DNA from: Salinispora oceanensis
Lineage (GTDB): Bacteria; Actinomycetota; Actinomycetes; Mycobacteriales; Micromonosporaceae
Length of the DNA: 64,000 bases
Direction: 5' to 3'
Assembly: GCF_000383575.1 (NCBI RefSeq)
Contig: NZ_KB911579.1
Coordinates: forward strand, 4,735,424 to 4,799,423
The translations under genes were made by a program, and so were the position numbers. The first letter of the stretch is position 1; each line of letters starts with the position of its first letter. Below the pieces are notes generated by a model. The model saw nothing but the letters and a program-made list of their open reading frames with translations. It had not been told where the DNA came from and did no database searches. Shown piece by piece: positions 8,525 to 16,512 of the stretch.

Positions 8525-10090
8525 ATGGCGGAAACACAGCCGCCCGAGAGGCGCCGGACCCGGCCGATGACCGGTGCCGAATACATCGAGAGCCTGCGCG
8601 ACGACCGGGAGATCTACCTCTACGGCGACCGGGTAAAGGACGTGACCAGCCATCCGGCGTTCCACAATCCCGTGCGGATGACGGCGCGGCTGTACGACGC
8701 GCTGCACGATCCGGACAAGCGCACCGTGCTCACCTCGCCCACCGACACCGGGAGCGACGGCTGGACCCACAAGTACTTCACCACGCCCCGCTCGGCCGAG
8801 GACCTGGTCGAGCACCAGCGGGCGATCGCCGCCTGGGCCCGAATGAGCTACGGCTGGATGGGACGCAGCCCCGACTACAAGGCGTCCTTCCTCGGCACGC
8901 TCGGCGCGAACGCCGACTTCTACGAGCCGTTCCAGGACAACGCACGGCGCTGGTACCGGGAGTCGCAGGAAAAGGTGCTGTACTGGAACCACGCGATCGT
9001 GCACCCGCCGGTCGACCGCAACCGCCCGCCGGATGAGGTCGGCGACGTCTTCGTGCACGTGGAGAAGGAAACCGACGCCGGCCTGGTGGTGAGCGGGGCC
9101 AAGGTGGTCGCCACCGGCTCCGCGCTCACCCACTACAACTTCATCGCGCACTACGGGGTGCCCATCAAGGACAAGAGGTTCGCGCTGGTGGCGACCGTGC
9201 CGATGGGCGCGCCGGGGCTGAAGCTGATCTGTCGGCCTTCCTACACCGCCACGGCGGCGATGATGGGCAGCCCCTTCGACTACCCGCTCTCGTCGCGGAT
9301 GGACGAGAACGATACCGTCTTCGTGCTGGACAAGGTGTTCATCCCGTGGGAGAACGTCTTCATCTACGGCCATCTGGGCAAGGTCCAGCTGTTCACCGGC
9401 CGCTCCGGCTTTCCCGAACGCTTCACCTTTCACGGCTGCACCCGGCTGGCGGTGAAACTTGAGTTCATCGCCGGTCTGCTCGCCAAGGCGGTGGAGGTGA
9501 CCGGGACCGGGGATTTCCGCGGCGTGCGGAGCCGTATCGGGGAGGTTCTGGCCTGGCGCAACCTGTTCTGGGCCCTCTCCGACGCCGCGGCCCGCAACCC
9601 GGTGCCCTGGCACAACGGCGCGGTGCTGCCCAATCCGCGCGACGGGCTGGCGTATCGGTGGTTCATGCAGATCGGCTACCCCCGGGTCAGGGAGATCGTC
9701 CAGCAGGACATCGCGAGCGGCCTGATCTATGTCAACTCCAGCGCCGAGGACTTCCGCAACCCGGAGATCCGGCCCTACCTGGACCGGTTTCTGCGCGGTT
9801 CCGACGGCGCCGGTGCGGTCGAGCGCATCAAGCTCATGAAGCTGCTGTGGGACGCCGTCGGCACCGAGTTCGCCGGGCGGCACGAGCTCTATGAGCGCAA
9901 CTACGCGGGCAGCCACGAGAACACCCGGATCGAACTGCTCTCCGCTCAGGAGGCGAGCGGTCAGATCGACGGCTACAAGGCGTTCGTGGACGAGTGCCTG
10001 GCCGAGTACGACCTGGACGGCTGGACGGTGCCCGACCTGTCCGCCTTCGAGCAGCTGCGCGAGGTCCGCGGCCGGTCGCTGAACGGCTGA
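8525..10090 (+). CDS. HpaB/SgcC-type FADH2-dependent aromatic hydroxylase
   Basis: A 521-residue member of the 4-hydroxyphenylacetate 3-monooxygenase (HpaB) family, the usual length. The N-terminus MTGAEYIESLRDDREIYLYG and the central VVSGAKVVATGSALTHYNF flavin-binding stretch are characteristic. These enzymes use reduced FAD from a separate reductase. In C-1027 the homologue SgcC hydroxylates beta-tyrosine while it is bound to a carrier protein, which fits the carrier, NRPS and aminomutase genes just upstream. No flavin reductase gene was seen in the window, so reduced FAD would come from elsewhere. The start has a strong GAGGAGGGA Shine-Dalgarno. This is the last gene of the rightward run and is followed by a perfect hairpin. 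Confidence 0.88.
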   Translation: MAETQPPERRRTRPMTGAEYIESLRDDREIYLYGDRVKDVTSHPAFHNPVRMTARLYDALHDPDKRTVLTSPTDTGSDGWTHKYFTTPRSAEDLVEHQRAIAAWARMSYGWMGRSPDYKASFLGTLGANADFYEPFQDNARRWYRESQEKVLYWNHAIVHPPVDRNRPPDEVGDVFVHVEKETDAGLVVSGAKVVATGSALTHYNFIAHYGVPIKDKRFALVATVPMGAPGLKLICRPSYTATAAMMGSPFDYPLSSRMDENDTVFVLDKVFIPWENVFIYGHLGKVQLFTGRSGFPERFTFHGCTRLAVKLEFIAGLLAKAVEVTGTGDFRGVRSRIGEVLAWRNLFWALSDAAARNPVPWHNGAVLPNPRDGLAYRWFMQIGYPRVREIVQQDIASGLIYVNSSAEDFRNPEIRPYLDRFLRGSDGAGAVERIKLMKLLWDAVGTEFAGRHELYERNYAGSHENTRIELLSAQEASGQIDGYKAFVDECLAEYDLDGWTVPDLSAFEQLREVRGRSLNG

Positions 10091-10104
10091 CTTGCACGCA
10101 ACGG

Positions 10105-10142
10105 CTGACTGCACGCAACCGCCGCCGGTTGCGTGCAGTCAG
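10105..10142. terminator. Bidirectional hairpin terminator
   Basis: Perfect 16-bp stem (10105-10120 pairing with 10127-10142) with a 6-base loop (GCCGCC), between the convergent hydroxylase and PhyH genes. It overlaps the stop codon of the leftward gene. There is no T-tract, as is common in actinomycetes. A truncated copy of the 5' arm (TTGCACGCAACGGCTGACT) lies just upstream. Confidence 0.8.
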
Positions 10143-11041
10143 GGTTTCCGTACGGCGCCGGCGAGGCCGGTGGTGTCGCCGGCCGTGCGCGGGCCGACCC
10201 CGCCGGGTCCGTCGCCCTCGAGAACGACGTAGGGGTCCTGCTGCTCGAACCAGCCGACGCCCGGCGGGCAGCGGTCGTAGCCCAGCAGGCGGCGGACCTC
10301 CTTGGGGTAGGCGAGCACCTGCTCCTTCGAAACGGCCAGGTACTGGTTCTCCTCCTGCCGGAGATTGCCCAGGTCCAGGGCGATCGTCATGCCGGTCCGC
10401 GGCTCGTGGGTGCTGTTGCGGCCTCCGCCGTGGTAGACGCCGCCGAGCCAGATGAGGCCCGAGCCGGGCATCATGACGGTCGGGATCGCCTCCTTGACGT
10501 CGGGGGCACGCTCATCGTCCCAGTGATGGCTGCCCGGAATGATCATGGTGCCGCCGTTCTCCGCGGTGAATGCGCTCATCGCCAGCATGAGCTGCACCCG
10601 GCTGGTGGGGCCGGGGTGGCGGCGCAGGTGTAGCGCGTCGTCGCGGTGCAGCGGCTGCCGGCCCTGCCCGTGGTGGATCTGGATCACCTGGGTGGTGCTG
10701 ATCTGGATGTTAGGGGTGAGTTCCTGCCTCGACCGGCCGATCCAAATGGTCAGCGGCTTCTGCATGATCGCCCGCGCCGCGCCCAGGTAGAGCGGATGCG
10801 TGACCACGGGAGTCAGCCGCTTGGTGCGGTTGAACAGCGACGACACCCGCCGGGTCTGCCGGCCGTCGTACCAGTTGTCGCAATAGGCCTGGGCGTCCAG
10901 GGCCGGGCCGAGGTCGGCCCAGAGGCCGTCGAGCACGGACCGGTCGACGAAGTCCTCAATGACGACCGCCCCGTCGTGCTCCAGAGCCTTGACGACCTCG
11001 TCCAAAGCGGCTCCGGAGGTGAACTGGCGCAGGTGGGTCAT
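10139..11041 (-). CDS. Phytanoyl-CoA dioxygenase (PhyH) family Fe(II)/2-oxoglutarate oxygenase
   Basis: A 300-residue PhyH-fold oxygenase. The iron facial triad is visible as HxD in QPLHRDDAL and the distal His in GGVYHGGGRN; an Arg shortly after (EPRTGMTI) would bind 2-oxoglutarate. The segment MIIPGSHHWDD is typical of the family. It should hydroxylate, or otherwise oxidatively modify, a cluster intermediate. It is the last gene of a leftward three-gene run (monooxygenase, condensation enzyme, dioxygenase), 51 bp after the condensation gene, with a good GGAAGGG Shine-Dalgarno. The substrate is unknown. Confidence 0.85.
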   Translation of the reverse strand: MTHLRQFTSGAALDEVVKALEHDGAVVIEDFVDRSVLDGLWADLGPALDAQAYCDNWYDGRQTRRVSSLFNRTKRLTPVVTHPLYLGAARAIMQKPLTIWIGRSRQELTPNIQISTTQVIQIHHGQGRQPLHRDDALHLRRHPGPTSRVQLMLAMSAFTAENGGTMIIPGSHHWDDERAPDVKEAIPTVMMPGSGLIWLGGVYHGGGRNSTHEPRTGMTIALDLGNLRQEENQYLAVSKEQVLAYPKEVRRLLGYDRCPPGVGWFEQQDPYVVLEGDGPGGVGPRTAGDTTGLAGAVRKP

Positions 11042-11092
11042 GGCGTCCCTTCCTTCTTCAGCTGCCGTGGTGCGATCCGGTGAGCGGGCCCA

Positions 11093-12484
11093 TCACGGCA
11101 GCGGGGCGTCCGGGGCGGACAGCAGCTCGCCGAGCAACGCGCGGAACTCCGCCACCAGGCTCTCGATGGTGTCCGCCACAAAAAGGTTGGTGTTGTACCA
11201 GAGACTGCCGGCCATCTCCCCGGACGGCTCGATGTCCAGGGTCCACAGCCCGCCGTCTGGGATCTCCGTGGTCACCGGCTGCGACAGGCGCCGGTGCAGC
11301 TCGGAGTACTCAAGTTCGCCGATGATCTCGCGCTCTAGGACGAGCGGGAAACGGAACACCTGGAAGGACAGCACAGCGGTACGGTCACCGGCGAAGGCGG
11401 CCCCCATCTCCGGTGCCTCCTGCAGGACCTGACCGAACGGTAGGGCGTGCGCGTATGCCTCGAAGCACGTCCCGCGGGCCCGCGCGATCACGTCGCGCAG
11501 GGTCCGGCAGCCGGCGATGTCCGTGCGTAGCGGGAGCTGGTCGATGCAGGGTCCGATGGTGCCCTGGAACCGCTCCTGGTCGCGGCCGGAGGTGAAGGTC
11601 GTTACCGTGAGGTCGGTAGCGCCGGTCGACCGCCGGAGGAACACCAGGTAGGCGGAGAGCATCACGATGAACGCGGAGCTCCGCGTCGACCGGGCGAGCG
11701 CGAGCACCGCGGCGGTCGTGTCCGCGCCGAGCACGAAACGGTACGCCGCGGTCGCCTTGGGAGCGCCGGCAGACCGCGCGATATCGGTCCGCGTGGGGAC
11801 GAGCCGGGCGCCGCTCAGCTTCTCGCGCCAGTACGCCCGGGACCGGTCCGCCGCCGGTGATCCGTCACGTGCCCGGTCCCAGGCGACGTACTCCCGGTAC
11901 TGGTGCACCTCGGGCGGGGTGAGTCGCTCGTGGCCTGCCCGGACGGCGTACAGCATTGCCAGGTCGCGGATCGCCACCTTCATAGACCACTCGTCAACCG
12001 CCGAGTGGTGCGCGATGAGCGCGAGCACTGCGTCGTCGTCGTCGAAACGGCCCAGCACCGCCCGGATCAGCGGCAGCTCGTCGGCGCCGTGGGCGGCGGT
12101 CTCCAGCTCGATGAGCAGTTCCTCCGCCCGGCGCTGCCGGTCGTGCGGGGCCACGCCCGGCAGGTCGCGGACCCGCAACGACGCGGACGACGGCGGGAAG
12201 ACCCGCTGGTGCCTGTTCCCGGGGTCGCGGATCACCCTGGTGCGCAGCGCCTCGTGCCGGACCACCAGATCGTCGAGCGCCCGCTGCAGGACGTCCGCGT
12301 CGACCGTCCCGCGGACCCACCAGCCGCACACGATGGTGTACCGCGCACCGAAGGGCCCGTCCTCGCGGCCCTTGTCGAACAGGCAGAGGAACTCCTGACT
12401 GAACGAGAGCGGTATCTCCCCGGCCGGATCCGCCGGCCGGGTGCGCACATCCTCGCGCATCCTGCTTCCACCTGCCTCACCCAT
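11093..12484 (-). CDS. Free-standing NRPS condensation enzyme (SgcC5-like)
   Basis: A 463-residue stand-alone condensation domain with no adenylation or carrier domain attached. The active-site motif reads HHSAVDEWS (His159, His160, Asp164, Glu165): both histidines and the Asp are present, with Glu in place of the usual Gly. Enzymes of this type (SgcC5 in C-1027) join a carrier-bound beta-amino acid to a hydroxyl or amine of the core. I chose the ATG at 12484 because a GGGGAGG site lies 7 bp upstream. An in-frame ATG at 12511 overlaps the stop of the preceding gene and would add nine residues. It probably supplies the catalytic histidine that the NRPS condensation domain lacks. Confidence 0.87.
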   Translation of the reverse strand: MGEAGGSRMREDVRTRPADPAGEIPLSFSQEFLCLFDKGREDGPFGARYTIVCGWWVRGTVDADVLQRALDDLVVRHEALRTRVIRDPGNRHQRVFPPSSASLRVRDLPGVAPHDRQRRAEELLIELETAAHGADELPLIRAVLGRFDDDDAVLALIAHHSAVDEWSMKVAIRDLAMLYAVRAGHERLTPPEVHQYREYVAWDRARDGSPAADRSRAYWREKLSGARLVPTRTDIARSAGAPKATAAYRFVLGADTTAAVLALARSTRSSAFIVMLSAYLVFLRRSTGATDLTVTTFTSGRDQERFQGTIGPCIDQLPLRTDIAGCRTLRDVIARARGTCFEAYAHALPFGQVLQEAPEMGAAFAGDRTAVLSFQVFRFPLVLEREIIGELEYSELHRRLSQPVTTEIPDGGLWTLDIEPSGEMAGSLWYNTNLFVADTIESLVAEFRALLGELLSAPDAPLP

Positions 12485-12507
12485 GCTGCTGCCTCCCCGG
12501 CATTCCG

Positions 12508-13713
12508 TCATCCGACGCCGAACCGTGCCTTGGTGTACTCGCGTTTCGCGATGGTGGAGAGGAAGACCGCGACCCCCGCGTGACTGTGCAACATGGACAG
12601 ATCGCGCCACACGCGTTCGATGTGTTGTCCCCGGCGCACCGAGCTGGACCCGGCCGTCGGGAACAGCCTGCCCTCGACGGCCCGCCAGCACAGCTCGACC
12701 ACCTCGCGGCAGATCAGAGCTATCCGCAGCTCGCGTTCCGGGGTGAAGGCCGCGGGGCCCTCGGCGCAGGCGTCGAGCCACTGCCGGACGACGTCACGGA
12801 ACGCCGCCTCGCCGGTCGCGATCAGCGCGGCCGCCTCGCCGTACCAGAGCTGATGGTCCGGGTCCTCGATCCGGGGCACGCCCGCCGAGAACGGCGCGGT
12901 CCGGGCCGCCATCAGTTCCTCGTAGGCGTCGAGCGCCCCCTGCGCCATGCCCAGCGCGAGGACCGCGTCCTCCATGATCATGACGCTGAAGGGGCCGCCG
13001 CCGTACTCCGGGTTGCCGTGCAGGCGAAGCCCGGGCGTACCGCCGGTGACGGTGAGCCGGCTCAGGTGGCCGTTGAGGGTGAGCCGATCGGGGACGAAGC
13101 CGCCGGAGATCGCGATGCTGTGCGATCCGCTGCCCCGCAGGCCGAGCGACGTGCCCCAGTCGTCCAGCCGCTTCCATGTGCTGCGCGGGGCGACGAACAA
13201 CAGGGGCTCCGGCGGACCTCCGTCCGGTGTGGGAGCCAGCGTGTGCCCCATGAAGTGCGTCGCGTACGGGGCTCCCGAGCAGTAGTTCCAGACGCCGTTC
13301 AGCATCCAGCCGCCGTCGGCGCGCTCGACGGTTCCGCTGGGCACGACGGTGGCCGGGCAGATGAAGTCGCCCCCGGTGAACACCTCGTCCTGCGCCCGCT
13401 GGGGGAACAGCGTGGCGACGGCGTGCGCGTGCGCGTGCCCCAGGCAGTACATCCACCCCGTTGACGGGCACGCCCGGGTCAGTGTCAGCACGACCCGCAG
13501 GAACGTGTCCATCCCGAGTTCCAGACCGCCGTAGCGACGGGGGACCAGGATCCGGTAGAAGCCCGCCTTCCGGAACGCCTCGTGTACGTCCTCGGCGTAG
13601 TGGGTGAGGTCCTCGGTCTCGGCCCGCCGCCCGGCCAGCACCGGAGCGAGGGCCTCCGCCTCGGCGACGACCCGCGCCGATGTGGCGCTGGCCGGGAAGG
13701 GCTCCTTCGACAT
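12508..13713 (-). CDS. Acyl-CoA dehydrogenase-fold flavin-dependent monooxygenase (group D type)
   Basis: A 401-residue protein of the acyl-CoA dehydrogenase superfamily. The N-terminal helices (FYRILVPRRYGGLELGMDTF) and the sequence around LNGVWNYCSGAPYATHF resemble HsaA/NcnH-like two-component hydroxylases more than true dehydrogenases. The catalytic Glu of acyl-CoA dehydrogenases is not apparent. It would use reduced flavin from a separate reductase to hydroxylate or oxidise an aromatic or carrier-bound substrate. The start at 13713 has GGAGG 6 bp upstream; an upstream in-frame ATG lacks such a site. The stop is 24 bp from the chosen start of the condensation gene, so the two are probably translationally linked. 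First gene of the leftward operon. Confidence 0.8.
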   Translation of the reverse strand: MSKEPFPASATSARVVAEAEALAPVLAGRRAETEDLTHYAEDVHEAFRKAGFYRILVPRRYGGLELGMDTFLRVVLTLTRACPSTGWMYCLGHAHAHAVATLFPQRAQDEVFTGGDFICPATVVPSGTVERADGGWMLNGVWNYCSGAPYATHFMGHTLAPTPDGGPPEPLLFVAPRSTWKRLDDWGTSLGLRGSGSHSIAISGGFVPDRLTLNGHLSRLTVTGGTPGLRLHGNPEYGGGPFSVMIMEDAVLALGMAQGALDAYEELMAARTAPFSAGVPRIEDPDHQLWYGEAAALIATGEAAFRDVVRQWLDACAEGPAAFTPERELRIALICREVVELCWRAVEGRLFPTAGSSSVRRGQHIERVWRDLSMLHSHAGVAVFLSTIAKREYTKARFGVG

Positions 13714-13935
13714 GGCTGGTCCTCCGGTCACAGGTGGGTGCGGTCGGCTATCGCCAGCTTGCCGCGAGCCGCAGCCGGCGGCTTCCTGTGCCGTGCCTTT
13801 TCGGCGACCGGCCCCGGCAAACGACGACGCCCTGATCTGTCGAAAATTGGAGTCGGCATTCTGAGAGATGCCCCGGATCGGGCACGCGACCGAGGATCAA
13901 GAACGCAACCGTCCCCGCCGGCAGGAGGATGAGTT
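13714..13935. promoter_or_regulatory. Divergent intergenic region
   Basis: 222 bp between two divergently transcribed genes, so it must hold at least two promoters. It contains one TGTCGA hexamer (13838-13843, plus strand) like the ECF42 -35 element found elsewhere in the cluster, but no CGTC at the right distance. No clear operator was seen. The rightward gene has AGGAGG at 13923-13928. Confidence 0.4.
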
Positions 13936-15144
13936 TTGAGCGGGAAGCGGAACGACCGCGGCGCTGCGGCGCCGAACGCCCGTGGCCCTTCTCAGCTGCC
14001 GTCCGCGACGGGTGCGCTGATCCTCGTGGTGACGACGATGTTCCTCGCCCGCGTCATGTTCACCCCGATCTTCGAGTCCCCGCTGTTCCAGATGATCCCC
14101 GACATGGGAGCCGTGGCGGTCGTCTTCTGGCAGGGAGCCTCCGCGGCCACCAGCTATCTGTTTCTGTTCAGTGGGGTCGCCCTGGCCTGGTCGGTGCGGC
14201 CGGGCGAGCGGTTGCGCCGATTCTGGCGGCGCCGGTTTCTCGAGCTGTACCCGGCTCACCTGATCACGCTCGTGGCGGCGATCGTCCTGTTCTCCTTCGT
14301 GCCGATGTTCCCGGTCGATCCCGGGGTGGCGGTGCTCAACGGCACTCTCCTGCACGCGTGGTTCCCGCAGCTGGAGATCTGGACGAGCTTCAACTCCTCG
14401 TCGTGGGTGGTCTCGTGCGAGCTGCTGTTCGCTCTCTGCTTCCCGGTGCTGATGGCACTGATCGGTCGCATCCGGCCGGAGCGGCTGTGGGCCTGGACGG
14501 GCGGCGTGGTGGCCCTGATCTTCCTCATGCCACTCGTCGCGACCGCGCTCCCGGACCATCTCGCCGCGCCCTATCCGGGGCACGAGTTCCTCGGGGTCCC
14601 GGACTCGCAGTTCTGGTTCGTCACGAAGTTTCCTCCGGTGCGGATGCTCGAGTTCGTCCTGGGTATCTTCCTGGCGCGCATCGTTCGGACCGGTCGCCGG
14701 CTGCCGTTCGGGGTCCGTGGAGCGACGCTGCTGCTCGTCGTCTCCTACGCCGTGGCGCCGCTGTTCCCACTGACGTACCCGATGGTGGCGGTCATGGCCG
14801 TCCCGATGGGCTTGGTCATCGCCGCGCTCGCCGCCGCCGACGACGCCGGGCGCCGGAGCTGGCTGAACAGCCGCGTCATGGTATGGCTCGGCGGGCACTT
14901 CTGGGCGGTTTACCTCTGGAGTTTGCTGGTCCTGAACGCGGGCGTGGCCCTGCTGGTCGGCGGCTTCGACTGGCTTACCGGGATCGCCGTCGTCGTCCTG
15001 CTCCTCGGCATTACCCTGCTTCTGGCGTGGCTGCAGGACGTCCTGGTGCAACGGCCGATCATGCGAAGACTCGCCGAGCCGGAAGGGCGGCGAGAGGCGG
15101 GGTCCGGCCTGGTGCGGGCCGAGGCGGACGGACCGCGGGCATGA
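13936..15144 (+). CDS. Acyltransferase-3 family membrane protein lacking the catalytic Arg/His
   Basis: A 402-residue polytopic membrane protein of the OafA/YrhL acyltransferase-3 family. The start is a TTG at 13936: AGGAGG lies 7 bp upstream and the ATG at 13929 is out of frame. It is clearly paralogous to the protein at 31058-32224, sharing RIRPERLWAW, FPPxRMLEFVLG and the FWRRR block. The N-terminal segment where its paralogue has R..(11)..H (GMRFFAGLLVFFTH) instead reads ATGALILVVTTMFLAR, so the family's conserved His is missing. It may be catalytically dead, or a transporter or partner subunit. The ATGA overlap with the next gene shows translational coupling. Confidence 0.8.
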   Translation: MSGKRNDRGAAAPNARGPSQLPSATGALILVVTTMFLARVMFTPIFESPLFQMIPDMGAVAVVFWQGASAATSYLFLFSGVALAWSVRPGERLRRFWRRRFLELYPAHLITLVAAIVLFSFVPMFPVDPGVAVLNGTLLHAWFPQLEIWTSFNSSSWVVSCELLFALCFPVLMALIGRIRPERLWAWTGGVVALIFLMPLVATALPDHLAAPYPGHEFLGVPDSQFWFVTKFPPVRMLEFVLGIFLARIVRTGRRLPFGVRGATLLLVVSYAVAPLFPLTYPMVAVMAVPMGLVIAALAAADDAGRRSWLNSRVMVWLGGHFWAVYLWSLLVLNAGVALLVGGFDWLTGIAVVVLLLGITLLLAWLQDVLVQRPIMRRLAEPEGRREAGSGLVRAEADGPRA

Positions 15145-16502
15145 CCGCGCCGGCCGACGGCTTCGCCTTCCCCGGGAGCCCTGCCTACGACGAGGCGACG
15201 CAGGTCTTCAACCTGGCCGCTCCGCTCGCACCGGCGGCGGCGGCGACAGTCTGCACCGTCGACCAGATCCGGGGTGTGCTCCGCCGTGCCGAGCGCGAGG
15301 ACCTGCGGGTCGCGGTGCACACCACCGGGCACGCCTCGGCGACCGCGCCGCCCCTGGATCGGACCGTGCTGATCCGGACCCGGCTGGACGGCGGGGTCGA
15401 GCTGGACAGCGCCCGCCGCATCGCCCGCATCCCGGCGGGTACCTGCTGGGGTGCCGTCGTCCGGGCGACCGCGGGGTCCGGGCTGGCCGCGCCGCACGGC
15501 TCGGCCGCGACCGTCGGCGTCGTCGGCTATCTGCTGCGCGGCGGGCTCAGCTTCTACAGCCGGCAGGTCGGGCTCGCCGTCAACAAGGTCCGCGCCATCG
15601 AGCTGGTCACCGCCGACGGCTCGGTGGTGCGGACGGACGCCGGCCACGACCCGGAGCTGTTCTGGGCGCTGCGCGGCGGTGGGGGCGGCTTCGGCGTCGT
15701 CACCGCGGTGGAGATCGAGCTGTTCCCCGCGACCCGGGTCGTCACCGGCGCGACTTTCTGGCCGGCGGAGCACGCGCCGCGGCTCCTGTCGATTTGGCAG
15801 CGGTGGACGCTGGACGCGCCCCGGGACGTCACGACGTCGGTACGCATCCTGAACCTCCCCGACCTGCCCGAGGTGCCGCTGGCCCTGCGCGGGCATCCGG
15901 TGCTGTGCATCGACGGCGTCGTCCTCTGCCCGGCCGAGGAGGACCTGCCGACCGCGCGTGACCACGCCGAGGAACTGCTCGGCCCGCTGCGGGCGGCAGC
16001 CGTACCGATGCTCGACACCTGGCAGGTCGCCGATCCCGCGGCCGTCCTCGACATCCATCTGGACCCGGCCTCTCCGGTGCCCATCGCCGGCGACCACATG
16101 CTGCTCGACGAGATCGGCGACGAGGGCGTCGCGGAGTTCCTCCGGACGACCGGTGAGTCCGGCTCGCCGCTGATCCTGGCCGGGTTGCGCCAGCTCGGCG
16201 GTGCCTGCTCGACCGCGCCGTCGGACGCGGGCGCGCTGGGTCACCTGGCGGGCCGGTACGTCTACTCGGCCGCGGGCGCACCGGCGGACGAGGCGCACGA
16301 GGCGGCGATCGCCGACCGGTGCGCGGCCATCCGCGCCGCCCTGAGCCCGTGGGACACCGGACGGACCGCACCGACCTTCGTGGAGAACCGCCGGCAGCCG
16401 CAGCGGCATCTCGCCCCCGATCAGACGCGGGCCGTCCACCGGGTCCGCGCACGAGTCGACCCGGACGGCCGGTTCCGCAACGACGTCCTTCCCCACTGTT
16501 AG
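15141..16502 (+). CDS. FAD-linked oxidase (berberine-bridge/PCMH type), first of two
   Basis: A 453-residue member of the FAD-binding-4 (PCMH) superfamily. The FAD pyrophosphate region TTGHASATAP carries the His that normally forms the 8-alpha-histidyl bond; the second half has ALRGGGGGFGVVTAVE. The 6-S-cysteinyl Cys of bicovalent family members is absent (that segment reads GSAATVGVVGY). The C-terminal BBE-type segment is shortened and diverged compared with its neighbour. It likely performs a two-electron oxidation of an alcohol or C-N/C-C bond in the product. The ATG overlaps the stop of the acyltransferase gene by 4 bases, and its paralogue follows after 10 bp. Confidence 0.83.
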   Translation: MTAPADGFAFPGSPAYDEATQVFNLAAPLAPAAAATVCTVDQIRGVLRRAEREDLRVAVHTTGHASATAPPLDRTVLIRTRLDGGVELDSARRIARIPAGTCWGAVVRATAGSGLAAPHGSAATVGVVGYLLRGGLSFYSRQVGLAVNKVRAIELVTADGSVVRTDAGHDPELFWALRGGGGGFGVVTAVEIELFPATRVVTGATFWPAEHAPRLLSIWQRWTLDAPRDVTTSVRILNLPDLPEVPLALRGHPVLCIDGVVLCPAEEDLPTARDHAEELLGPLRAAAVPMLDTWQVADPAAVLDIHLDPASPVPIAGDHMLLDEIGDEGVAEFLRTTGESGSPLILAGLRQLGGACSTAPSDAGALGHLAGRYVYSAAGAPADEAHEAAIADRCAAIRAALSPWDTGRTAPTFVENRRQPQRHLAPDQTRAVHRVRARVDPDGRFRNDVLPHC

Positions 16503-16512
16503 GAAGCCAGCC

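Noticed and set aside
5923..8586. 887-residue open frame antisense to the FAD monooxygenase and DUF2855 genes
   Set aside because: Same GC-shadow pattern with no recognisable domain; covers two well-supported genes on the other strand.
13838..13843. Third ECF42-type promoter before the acyltransferase/oxidase operon
   Set aside because: TGTCGA is present but the sequence 17 bp downstream is CTGAGA rather than CGTC.
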